From positions 130,527,533 through 130,591,532 of the forward strand of contig NC_088171.1 in the NCBI RefSeq assembly GCF_028769735.1: 64,000 nt of DNA, in the 5' to 3' direction. Positions within the stretch are counted from its first letter, which is position 1; each line of letters begins with the position of its first letter. Shown in pieces: positions 12,298 to 24,500 of the stretch. The notes beneath the pieces were generated by a model. It had not been told where the DNA came from and ran no database searches. It worked only from the letters and a program-made list of their open reading frames with translations. The translations under genes and the position numbers were made by a program. The stretch comes from Zonotrichia leucophrys gambelii (lineage: Eukaryota; Chordata; Aves; Passeriformes; Passerellidae).

Positions 12298-15200
12298 TTA
12301 TAATAGTAGTATAATTGAATATTTTTTCTTTTTTCCAGGGAGTGAGGGTAAAAAAACCCCAAAACTATTAAACCAGTTTTACAAGTCTTATTCTCAAGAA
12401 GCAAAGAAATGTTTTGTGCTAGAAACTTTTCCTCATTAAAAATTGTAACTTGGGTTCATAGTCCTTCAAAAAGTCTCTGAAAGCTTCAACTAGTTGAAAA
12501 TTATGTGGATTTTCCATTTAGATGCCAGTTACAACTACTTCTGGTAAGTATGTGTGTCATACAACCGACAAAAGACTGGATGAAGCCCAATTCTGAATGA
12601 AGGCTTGGGTGTATAAGTCACTGGGATACAAAACCTGTGAACTCAGTAACTACTTTGTCATACAGCTCTCAGAAGTCAAACATTTCTTGGATCTGTCCTG
12701 TGGTAGAATCCCAGCTGCTCTGGCCTAAGTAACTGATGCAGTTTCTACTGCTGCTTCCTTGTGCTTCCCAGTAGCCTGACCTCTGATTCTTTGAGGTGGT
12801 TGCTTAACAGGTGAGTGTTAGCAGCAGAACTTTCCCACTCATAAAATACAGTCACAATTCCTGCTTAAAATATGGCTGAAGGAGGTGGCTGTGCAGCTTT
12901 TCATGTGGTAGTTCACTGTTAGATGCATTTGCCTGGAGACTTGAGGTCAAATTGACATTCTAGGCTTCTGCCTCCCATTTCCCAGAATTACTGCCATTGT
13001 GTTGCAGGGCACCTTGTGAGGGGAGAGAGTAGTGGTAGGAATGTATGGAATACTAAACTTGAGTAGAGTATGATGTTGTATAAGCTCTGGTTGCCTTTGC
13101 AGCAGGGGTGAGAGCACATAGGTATGTACAGGTCTAAAGGAGGCTGATTGCTTTACAGCTTCTGACTCAATAGTGACTGAGCAGTGTATTTTGAGGGAAT
13201 AAAAGATAATGGCAGGATGTTCACAGAAGCACTTCAGATAGGAGAGCCACATCCCTAACTTCATCAAGCAGCTGAAAATGTTCCTCAGTTGAGTGGTAGA
13301 TGGATATCCACAGAATGTAGAAGGCTGTGCAAGCTCGTGCCTTTTGGCAAAAGGAAGAAAGCTTTCCTCCATAGATATGCAGCTGCAGAAGAGGTCCAGT
13401 GTCCTGGGAGTCACAGAGTGAGAGAAAGGCTTATGTACTTTCTACTGGACATTGCAAACCCTCCACTCCAAAATGCCAAACAAACAAAATACCAGCACCT
13501 GTGCCCTCCCAGGAAATTGTAGTGGGAGTCTCCTTTCTGTAGGAGATGGTCACCCTCCTCTGCTGATCTTCCTTGTTAACTAACAGCAGAACTTTTAAAC
13601 AGGTTTAAAATCAATTTGATGTTAATATAATACTTTTCTGTTGGAAATGCTTCACTGCAAAATAATTTTTCATGGTAGATGACACATCGGTGGAATTTTA
13701 CCAAAACACGTATTAGAATGGAGTGTGCATTCCTCTTTATTTTGAAATGTGTATTGAGAATTACTTGTTTCATTTGTGATATGTTTTTGAAACAGTGTCA
13801 TAGAGTTGGTGTTGTGTTGTTACCTCATTCATTTTATTCAGGATACTTTTTGGAAGAAACTTGAAGAAACTATATTTGAGTACATCCCTATTGGCTGTGT
13901 TCCTATCAGAGGTATTGCTGAGGTAGAGTGTTTTCAGCACCAGTGGTGCTCTCTGTGTTTTATGGCTTTCTAGCAGTTTCTGACTGTTGTTTTGTTATGG
14001 CCTTTTCCCCCAAGCTGTCTTTGCAGTAGGCAAGTTGTAGGGATGGTAGAAGACAGATATTCTTAAATATTGAAATGGTGGAAAACATTTTTAAACATGA
14101 TCATTGCTTATTGAAAAGCAAATATTTAGAAGAATGAAAAATCCAGATCTTTCTAGAATGGAACAGGCTATTACACAATAAGCTTTCAGTGCAAGTGTGG
14201 AGTGATAGTGACTGTGCTGCAGATTTTTTGTGGCAAGTGTAACTTACTGAATAGATGAGTCAATTAATTGTCCTTAAGGTAATCTTTACATATTACACTT
14301 CCAGTTTTCTCGGTTTTTGAAAGATGCTTGAAAAGATAACAGAAGATAAGTCTGTGATTCATGAAAGTGTAAAAAAGTAATTTCAGACCAAAATGATCTT
14401 ATTTTGGGGAAAAAAAAAAGATGCAACCTTTATCAGTTTGCTCTGACATAAAGATCCTGAGTGTTTTCTAATGTAAATACAAAAGAGGTAGCAGCTTTCA
14501 CATGGCCTTTAAACTGGTAGATGTCTACCCATTCCTATGAAACGCTAACTGAACCTGTTAGGTTAGCTAGAGATTGGATTAGTGTCTCTTTTTTCATTTA
14601 TTTATTTATAAAAATAAAACCTTAAAAATTAATTTCTAAATAAATTCTTCAGGATTTTTTACATTAGAGGAAGAAACAAAGAAAAAGATTGAAATACCTC
14701 TGGTCTCATCATTTTGCAGTCACATTTCTGGTTTTCTCTGTGAGTTTTTGTATTTGCAGTGAAGGTAAGCAGCTCTTGCTGTTTTAATTGGGCTAACTGA
14801 CTGTATGCTCAGTTAAAATCAGAAGTGAGGTCTAAATTCTTACTTAGCAAAACATGAAAGATACTCTCAAAGTGAAAAAATAAAATGTTCTTTGCTTACC
14901 TTGGAGTAATTTCAATCCTGTTGACCCAATTTCCATAATATGCATTTGGTAACAAGGAATTCAGAGGGGATGGTTTGTTTTCTGTGTGTAGGTAGTCTTC
15001 TATTACATGTATAAGGAAGATTATTTATAATAGTTTTAAAAATTACAAGCAGAATAGTTTTAAAAATTCTGAGCAGTGCTTGGAAAATCTTTAGTATTGC
15101 CTTATATGTGAGAGAATGGAGATTTCCTTACCTGTAATGGGCAAACATTTTGGTACTTGGAATTTTGCACAGAGACACTGGCAATCTTTTTGTTTATAAC

Positions 15201-15460
15201 TATGTCTCAGGGATGAAACTTAAGTACAGCCATCTCAACACAAGAAAAAATTGGTTGTGAAAGGCCAGCAATGTGGTGTCCTATCTTTTTTGGTACAAAC
15301 AGTTTCAGGGGTTTTGGGCAGTAATCACTAAGTAATGAACAGTTTGTACTAAGAAAGTGCATTGTATTTCTGTTTTTAATTCTACCTCCTTCATGCTAAT
15401 ATCTTCTCTTGGATCTGTTTTATAAATGTGTGGTTTTTTAAATTTAGATTCTTCCATTTT

Positions 15461-16015
15461 TCTCCTGCTCTACTCAGCTCTCATGAGACTCCTCGTGTAA
15501 TACTGTGTTCTGCCCTAGGACCCCAAAACATGGAGCTATTGGAGCAAATCCAGGGGAGGACCATGCAAATGATCAGAGGGGTGGAGCACCTCTGATATGA
15601 AAACTGGCTGAGACAGCTGGGGCTGTTCAGCCTGGAGAAGACTCATTCTCTGCATGAGTTCCCAGGGAGACTTTGTAGGACCTTGCAGAACTTAACAGGG
15701 AGCCTACAGGAGAGCTGCAGGGGGACTTCTGACAATGGCCTGTAGTGACAGGACAAGGCATAATGGCTTTAAACTGAAAGAGAGCAGGTTTAGAGTGGGT
15801 ATTGGGAGGAAATTATCTCCTACAAGGGTGTTAAAATGTTGGAACAAGTTGTCCAGAGAAGCTGTGGTTGCCCCATCCCTGGAAGTGTTCGAGGCCAGGT
15901 CAGATGGGACTTTGAGAAGCTTGATCTAGTGGAAGGCATCCCTGCCCATCGAAAGGGAGCTGGAATGAGATGGTTTTTAAAGGTCCTTTCCAACTTAACC
16001 CATTCTATGACTATG
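15461..16015 (+). repeat. CR1 LINE, about 550-bp 3' end
   Basis: Collinear with the CR1 3' region: 'ctactcagctctcatgaga', 'atgatcagagg', 'ggctgttcagcctggagaag', 'gacaggacaaggcataatgg', 'ctttaaactgaaagagagc', 'agagaagctgtggttgcccc', 'cctggaagtgttcgaggcc', 'cctttccaac' and 'cattctatgactatg'. Small deletions and stop codons disrupt any reverse-transcriptase reading frame, so it is inactive. Confidence 0.93.
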
Positions 16016-16511
16016 GCTTTTGCTCTTTAGTGCTCTTTCCTGTAGTTATTTGGCATCCCTGCTGTTTACTTCTTATCTCTTCCTCAGTCCCAGAGGAATA
16101 TCCTTCAAGTGATCTTGAGTTTAGTGGGGGCAAACTTGGGAGATTCTAGAGAAGAGGTGTCTGTTGTCTGGTCAGTTAAATTTAACCTGGAGTTTAGTTC
16201 ACTGAATTGTTAGTTGCTACTAATTAAAATATGGTGACTAGAGATCTGGGATTAGGAAAAAAATACATGAAAATGTGGCAAAAACTGAGAGAAAAATCAG
16301 CTAAAAAATGTGAGGAAAAGAAGGTGTGTATGGAAATAACAGATTGACTGAAGGAATCATTTTGGAGTTGAAGGAAAGCAGCTAAAGTCAAATTCACTAA
16401 AGCTTAGAGCATGATAGTAGAAGCACACATTAAAAAATGCCAGAAGAAATCTTACTGGAACAGAAAACTTTCAGAGCAGCAAGAAAGAAAAGAAGCAATA
16501 AATCAACATGC

Positions 16512-17085
16512 AGTCTTGGCTTCTGTCAAGAATAGTGTGGCCAGCAGGTCCAGGGCAGTGATTGTCCCCATCTGCTGAGCCCTGGGGAGGCCACACCTTG
16601 AGTCCTGTGGTCAGTTTTGTGTCCCTCATTTGAAGAAGGACATTGTGGTGTTGGAGTGTGTCCAGAGAAGGGCAGTGGAACTGGTGAAGGGTCTGGAGCA
16701 CAAGTCCTGTGAGGAGCTGGGGTTGTTTAGCCTGGAGAAAAGGAGACTCAGGGGTGACCTTTTTGCTCTCCACAACGACCTGACAGGAGGTTGTAGCCAG
16801 CCGGGGGTTGGTCTCTTGTGAAAGGGTGAGAGCAAATGGCCTTAGGTTTTGCCAGGGGAGATTCAGATTAGATATTTGAATTTATTTTTTTTACAGAAAA
16901 AGTGAGTAAGCATTGGAATGGGCTGCCCAGGGAGGTGGTGGGGGCAACATCTCTGGAATGCCTGGCAGTGCCAGGAAGTGTCTGGATGTGGCGCTTGGGG
17001 TATGGTTGTGGTGATTATGGTGTTTCTAGGTCAGTAGTTGGACTAGATGATCGTGAATGTCTCTTCTGGCCTTGATGATTCTGTG
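16512..17085 (+). repeat. CR1 LINE, about 570-bp 3' end of a second subfamily
   Basis: Contains 'agtgtggccagcaggtccag', 'gtgtccagagaagggcagtg', 'ctggtgaagggtctggagca', 'gtttagcctggagaaaagga', 'gaggttgtagccag', 'cattggaatgggctgcccag' and 'ggaggtggtggggg', ending 'gatgattctgtg'. It differs in type from the neighbour at 15461-16015: two separate insertions of different CR1 subfamilies, same orientation, about 500 bases apart. Confidence 0.93.
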
Positions 17086-18358
17086 AAAAGATGGCAGTAC
17101 AAAAAATAAACATTAATGAAAAAACAGGCTGCTATTAAGCCATGCAGCAAAATTAGAATGAATTAGAAAATCTTTAGACAGAGGAGATGGAAAGAGATGG
17201 TGAAATAAGAAGTGGAAGAGAGGAGAAAAACCCACTTAGTGAATGAATAAAAACAAGTGTAAAGCCAGATAAGGAAGTTAATAATTAGCAAGTCCTGGTA
17301 ATTACGTAAAACACAAGCTCAAAATATAATTTCAGTTTTCCTTTTCACTTGTAAAAATAAATATATAAAATAAAAATTACTATTAATTTGTTATGCTTGT
17401 AATTTAAATGTATAGTTTTGTCTGATTTGGTGGTAGGTCCCCCCCACTCCCCAGTCTTAGTTATTTGTCCTGTTTCATATTTCATTTGTGGAAATGTATT
17501 TTATATATCTTCATGTCAAATGTGTTACACTTCCAGGAAGTGACATGGCACATTTAATGTATCAATGCTATGCAGAATATGGTCTCTGAGGTGACAAGTA
17601 ATGTTTATTTATTATGGTATTTAGTAATGAATTTGCTTTGAAATCCCACAAATGAAAACAAATTTCAATAATTTAGGGCTGAATTTTTTTTTTTTACCTT
17701 TAGTTTTGTGAAAAGGATAAAAGAGCAGGAGTTCATGCTGATCCCTGTCTGCTTCATAAAACTTTTGCAGCTGTTTGATGATGACAAAAAATCCCTCAGG
17801 ATATGGAGACAGGGTGCTTTGCAACCATCTGTAGAGGGTGATCCTGTAATTTTCTGGGCATATTAATTGGTAATGAATTAAATTAAGCAGCATCTAGACA
17901 CAATTTGTATAGCTGTATTTTGCAAGTTCTTTTTCTAAGTAATGATTAAATCCCACCTTTAGTGAAACTCTGGTCCTTTCCTACAAGTGCCTGTGGACCA
18001 GGCCTTGAAGTTAGGGGCATTCAGCACCCAAAGGGATGCTCAGCACCTCGTGTTATTCAGTCTCTATAACAACAAATTAATACTGCATGAAGTAACTTCT
18101 CCTGTTATTTGTGTGTGCAACACTGAAATGTCTTGAACATTTCTCCACATTGTATCTTGCTACAAAAATATCATACTTCACTATGAGCTTTTATGCCAGA
18201 GATCCTCAGGGGACAAACAGGCTTGCATCACATACAAATGACTGTATTCGTTTCTGCAAACCCCAGGAAAATTAATTAGTGAAGTTTAGTTTGTAGTGCA
18301 TTAATACTTTAATCATTGAATAGTTTTTTACCTTTTTTTCTGTTTTCTTTTAACCAAG

Positions 18359-18534
18359 GAAATGCTACTTCACCACAAGTTCAAAGACCTTCTTTCATGG
18401 ACTACTTTGATAAACAAGATTCCAAGAATAAAAGCCCTGAAAACTGTAATCAGAACATGCATGAACCTTACCACATATCCAAAAACGTTTTCCCTGATAA
18501 CTGGAAAGTCCCTCAAGATGGAGACTTTGATTTC
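18359..18534 (+). CDS. STK3: STK3 (MST2) exon: distal linker
   Basis: This exon completes the Arg codon split across the intron (C|GA) and encodes human residues 381-439. Visible landmarks are TSPQVQRPSFMDYFDKQD, NCNQNMHEP and the C-terminal VPQDGDFDF, all characteristic of STK3 and different from the paralogue STK4. Against the human protein as I recall it, about five or six residues differ, including F-to-S after DKQD, H-to-P in the KNKS(P)EN stretch and YHI for FPM before SKNVF. This is the least constrained part of the C-terminus. The acceptor is a T-rich tract plus CCAAG and the donor is a perfect GTAAGT at 18535. The exon ends in phase 0, directly ahead of the SARAH-domain exon. Confidence 0.98.
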
Positions 18535-21500
18535 GTAAGTACTTTCTCTTGCATGCAGTTTATTTTATATGTGCCAAAAATAGTTAATCCCTTTGTATAA
18601 CTATATTAATGCAAATAAAATTTCAAAAATACTGTCCAGATATCTAATTTTTGTGCCTCATTCTGGTTGTTGAAGTAAGTACACCTGATTAACACGGGAC
18701 TTTTTTAATGAGGAATGGTGTGTGACATTATATTACTTTGTAATTACCTTTTTGAAAAATGGTTTTGGTTCCTTAAAATTCATGTGATATAACAACTTTA
18801 AAATTTGACCCAGTACTGTTAAGAAAACTAGAATTGCTATAGACATGGAATATTGTTGTCATTTTTGCTGGCTATCTCAGTAAAATGATAAGCATTTTAA
18901 ACTGGATTGGAGGCATTTAATCCATCCCCTTGGAGAAGTTTAAGACCACCTAGTGTTCTGCACAAGTCATCTTCTTGGTACCATTCCAATAGCAAACATC
19001 TCTTTACATAGAATTATTCTACCTAACACAACTTCATCTGTTTTAGGTTGGAGTTTTTACTCTCCAAAATATTTGTAGTTTATTTCATTTTGCCTATGTT
19101 GCAAATTATTACAGGATCAAAAAGAAAATGTTCCTAAGTTATAGGTTGCACTTAAAATGAAATATATAATTATGTAAGTAATTATACCTGTTTTTCACCT
19201 TGGCTTGTTTTTTAACATGTTTTCAATGAAGTCTTTGTTTATCTGTTGTGGATGAAATGTTCATAACTACTGTGCAGTAGCTAAATATGATCACATGGTG
19301 CCTTTTTGAAGCACACTTGAGATTTCAAGAGAAATGCTGTGTTTAATTTTAGGTAACAGCTGTAGGCGGGGAATTTTCTTTCCAGTTTTTACTTACTGCA
19401 TTTCTACTTAAAGCTGACTCTTAAATTTAAACTACTGAGGTAAAGCCAGTTAAATAGCATAGTACAAGCTGTTGCTGCTGGAGAGTTTTGATTTAGTTGG
19501 ATTTTGGTTTGGGTAGAGTTTTTTAGGTTTTTTTTTTTTCCTATCAAATGCAGCAGTTATCATCCTGATGATTGACTAACAAAATAGTTGCACTATTCAC
19601 TGGAAAATAACTGGCCATTGTTTCAGTGGGGTTATTATAGTGGCAATAAAGCTGCCTTTAGAACAATTTTAAATTCATCCTGTCTTTTCCATTACTTGTG
19701 AAGAAATGCAGGCAAAAATTATTCTTTTTGTAAATGCTAAGATGATAAATCTGTTAGTACCTACTTATTGATAACTCATATGTGGATAATCATGTGGAAT
19801 TTGTTGGCATTGCTTGTGCAATGAAGTTGCCTTCTTGAAGTAGGAATTTGTCCTAGAACAAAACCCAAGCAGTTCTGATCTTCAGAAACTGAACTGCTGA
19901 GTTTTATATGCAAACCTTCCCAGTGGTGGTAGACTGGCAAGTACAGACTTGAGAATCCTAGAATGGTTCTCTCTGAAGGAAGGGACATGCTAAGAAGAAA
20001 TATTTAAGTGTATGGGATGGAAAGCCCTACAAATTTATTAATGTATATGTCTGTTAAAGCATGAAGTAGGAAAAAGAAATGCATTGAGGTGGGAAAGAGA
20101 AGGGAAAAGGAAGTGAAAACAAACTTGATAAATCCCTGTAACTAATTAGTTTGCTTATTTCTGTATATTTTAAGTTGAAACATGAAGAACTGGGAACTAA
20201 TTCCTGTGGCCAAATTGTATATTTGCTTTAGGTCACAGTGATGTTTTAGCCTGTTCTTAGTCTATCGTACTGTCTGATAAAACAGTTATTTTATTTGTTG
20301 AAATGTACAAATACATGTAATGTGCATAGACCAATTAATCTTACATACTTGCTGATGTTTTTAGATAATGTAAATAAATGACATAGGAAACTGTTCTCAT
20401 AATGTGGATAAACAAATATATAAAATAAGGCAAATGAACTTAGTGCTAGGGCTGGTTTGAAAGGCTTGGTGTGAGCATAGTTTTCTGCCCTGATGTAAAT
20501 GTTTTAAAAACTACTTGCCAGCACAAATATAACTAGAAGAGTCTTCCAAGAAAATAACATGCTTGGTAATCAATCTGAGCTGTAAAAAAAAGTAAATTTT
20601 AGCAGCATTATTTGTTCCGTAAGTAGGTATTTATGGTTTGTTTTTTTTCCCCTACTGAAGTACATATGTTTTGAAATTTAAAAGCTGGTCTTAATTCTTT
20701 TTCACTGATGCCATATGGGAATTTAGGGTCTATCTCTGACTTTTGGTCCTGAGGGCCTTCAGTTCTGTGATCAGTCTGTGCTGGTTACTGATGTCATGTT
20801 CCAGGAATTGATAAGAAAAAATTGTCACTGCAGACCTTTGAGAAACATTGCATTGAATCAGGTATATTGCAAATAACTTTTAACTGGACTGAATTCAGTT
20901 ACTGTATACTCACCCTGAATATTACATTATTCCAAATTTATACTGTTATATTTGCTCTGGACTTAAAGTGCTGTTTTTCATGCAAAAGGGCTGTTTGGAA
21001 TTTTTCTACTACATTTCTTCTTGCTTTTTAAAAAGAAACAACGACTAAACAAAAACATTCAAGTTCAAGCACTTTGATTATTTTTTCTTTGAGTAGGAAT
21101 TTGTATAGAATTGCTGGTTTTAATATTTGTTTTCTTTTATTCTACTGTCTGGTTTTGATGTCTCATGATAAATTCTCAAACCTAAAAGTATGGGCCTTTG
21201 ATATCAGTGAATATTAGGGAAATGTATTTCTGGGGAAGTACTTGTAATATTTTGTTTTGCTAGTTCTACATCAGCCTTTGAAGTGCAGCTGTTGAAGCTC
21301 TGATTTGATATACAGCTCTTTCAAAAAACCTAAACTAATGTTTATTCAAACTTCAGCTTTTATATTAAATTGTTAATGTGTATCTCACACTGAGGATCAT
21401 TGTGGAATTTGACTTTCAATGAATTTTACCAATCTATAGGCAGTTTTCTTACACATTTTAATTCTTTTTAAGAGACATGTGGCAGGTGGCATAATTAAAG

Positions 21501-24500
21501 CAGTATTTTAAATCTTAATTCTGTCAGTTTTACTTGGGGTTAATGATGCTTTATGCACGGCAAACCTTGATGCCAGTAAGTGTAATCAACAACATAGTAC
21601 TCATTGTGAGGAATAGTGGCATAATCTCATTGAATAAGTAAAAAGGCAGCAAATCTCTGTAATGTGTGGATATGAGATTCCTAGGAGTGTTAATGATGCA
21701 GGGTATAAGCAGCTTTTTCATAAGTAAGTTTAACTGTTGACTTTTAGTTTTAGCTCAGAAGTCGGCAGTTTGGATCAGAATGAGAGCAAATGATGTGTTT
21801 GTTTCACCCATCTCACTGGCCAGTCCTTTTAAGAACAGCTATTTTCCGTAGATATTTTGTATTCCTGTGACCACGTTGCTGTGATGATTGCTTTGTTCTT
21901 TCCACGGGGAATGTTTCTCATGAAATAGGTACATGCTGGAGAGAGCTGTGTATTTAATGAATAGCATAACTGCAGGGTGTTGTTAAAGCAGCTTGCTTAA
22001 ATGTTTTAATTGTCTTTCTCAGTTGAAGATTTTATGTTGTGTAACATTTGTACTAGAAATTAGTTTTCACCAAGAAAAGGTGAACTTTTAATTCTGAGCA
22101 AGAAGAGCTTAACATTTTTGTTATGTGGGGACACCCAGATAAACCTTAGCTTGTGATGGATGTGCATTGTGTACATGTTGTGAAATAACCTGCTGCTTAT
22201 ATTTTTACTGTATCATGGCATTTTAGATCTCATTAAGATTTAAAATTACCCTGTAAATCCTTCCGCCCCTTAGTAATGTGTGTTAGAGTGGGACGTGATA
22301 TTATCAAAGGATTTACATGAACCTAATTGATGATAGCCTCTGAATTTACATTAGTCAGAATGAGTTGCTAAACTTCATTTGCACTAATTGAATATGTTAT
22401 TTCATTTTAAATGAGTCATTTACTTTTTGTTATGAGACAATAAAATGTAAAAAGGCAAATCTGTTTATTAGAGCAATGCTAGGGTAATGATTCCTGTCTC
22501 TAGTAGAATTATTTCCAAACAGGAATGGTATCCAGATTGTTAAATATTAAACAGTGAACATGTAGATCAGGCTTTGCATAATAACTGCAGTATCATGTTT
22601 AAGTAGATGCATTTTGGGTGACTTAAAGATTCTGGAATAGCAACAAAAAAATAAAAAGCCATCTGTTACTGTAGGCAGAATATTTCCCTGGGTTTCAAAA
22701 GGAACAAATACATTAGAATATAATAATTTTGGAATAGTAGTACTGGAGATACTGAGACTTCAGTTAACATTTACAAATGTATAATGTTGCAATTGATTCT
22801 GTAAAAAATTAAATAGCATAAAATGATTGAAGACTATCTAGAATTAAATTAAAACTTCACTAATAAAGCTAAGCTGAGATAACTTCATTGGAAATACATC
22901 TTCATCCAAAATCTTGGCTGGGTTTATGCTGACTTTATTTAAGCAGTGAATGAGTTTTTTTGGAACAGTTCTTTTTCTTATTAATGAGAATTTTTAATGA
23001 GAAAAAAAGTAATTTTTCTAATTAATGAGAAAATTACTATTTTCAGTAATTTCTGATTCTCTTCAAAGATTTGAAATTTTTAATTGAAGTATTAATATAG
23101 ATTCTTTTTGCTTTGTTTTTAATAAGTTGTTGAATATCATGAAGCATTTCCAGATGCTGACAGGAAGAATGTTTTCTTAATGAAGCAAATATGAAACGTA
23201 GGTTTCTGTGTTTGCATGAGTCACACACCCATGAGATAAAGATATTATTGGTCTGATAGTTTTCACACAGAATTTCATTCTACTCAGTTCAGGCATGGCT
23301 GAAGGAGGAGAGACTGTAAAATGAATTTAATGAAAATTACATGCTTTATCTAGGTCATTTTGTGAGGACAGTGTGAACCTCAGCAGTGGAGATTTTCTGT
23401 ACCTTTTAAAGTAAGTGGCTGTTAGGGAAACTTCTTGTGTATTGGGTGATTATTTACAAAAAATGAAAGGTATGTGTGTGGGTAAGTCAATGGGAGAGGT
23501 ATTTGTATTAGGAATCTACAGAGGATGGTTTGCACGTCGTGGTTTGTTAGGTTTATCATGCAGCTGTTCAGGAGGGGAGTTTTTGCCAGCCTGACATGTA
23601 AACCAGAAGTGTAGTATTGGTTGCTGAGATTTTATAGGCAAAGATAACAGAACAACTTATTACTTTCCAAAAAACTCTGTAAGTCAAATACTTACTGTTT
23701 TAACTCAGTTCTGTTTGTATATTCTTACCATGAAAGTAGAATTATTTTTCATGCAGAGAAGGGGAAATACAATGCCTGAGCAGAGTGTTTCTCCAGCTGG
23801 TATTGAATACAGCATCCTTTCTTGTTGAATATGTTCCTTCTTCTATTAGTATGTAAGTAAATAATTGAAAATCAATCCCAGTAATTTTTTAGGCTGTAAA
23901 TAGGATCAATACTTTCTGTTTCTCTTAAATTGTAGGACTATTATAAGGCTGTTACTCTGACTACTGAGTCATGTGTAATAAAGTGCCAGTGCTATACTTC
24001 AGCAGCTTTGGAAAGCGAATTGTGCTGTCTGACAAAGATTATAGAAATTTTTGTATCTGAAAAGAGCACAGGAAACACCCTTCTAGAACAAAAAGCTTTT
24101 TGCATTCTTATGTGTTAAACAGAACAAAAGGCTTTTATTTATCATTGACATACACTCCGAAGACAAGGCAAGAGGTCAGGCTTGAATTGCAGCAATTTAT
24201 TTGAAGTTGGATATAGGAAGAATGGATAGCTATGTACAGCAGCAGACTGCATTGGAGAGTTGCAGAAGTTGCCATTGTTGCAAGTGTTGAAGACCTGGTT
24301 ATATAAACACATCAGGAACTGTTTTGGTGGAGTTAATCCCATGTGGAGCAGAGGATTGTTATAGGTGACCTGCTTCTGTAAATGTTTCCGATGGCCTTAT
24401 TTCCTCTGGCTTTTTAAACTACTGCTGATGCCTGATGTTTGTAATCATAAAAGATGTTGAGAACATTTATGTTTTACAAGCTTGAGCTCTCACAAATAGT

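Larger units (their letters stand above)
8129..18358 (+). other. STK3: STK3 intron, 10.2 kb
   Basis: Donor GTATGT at 8129; acceptor with a long T-rich tract ending CCAAG at 18358. Recognisable contents are the duplicated unknown repeat (9656-9866 and 11277-11497) and CR1 fragments at 12165-12297, 15461-16015 and 16512-17085. The remaining stretches (8129-9655, 9867-11276, 11498-12164, 12298-15460, 16016-16511, 17086-18358) hold nothing I recognise beyond AT-rich intron sequence and short homopolymers. The open frame at 12947-13414 on the minus strand matches no family I know. Confidence 0.95.

Noticed and set aside
12947..13414. 155-codon minus-strand open frame
   Set aside because: No recognisable domain, and it lies in an intron of a gene on the other strand. 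Length alone is compatible with chance.
22200..22450. Conserved non-coding element suggested by TAAT-rich sequence
   Set aside because: Conservation cannot be judged from a single sequence.
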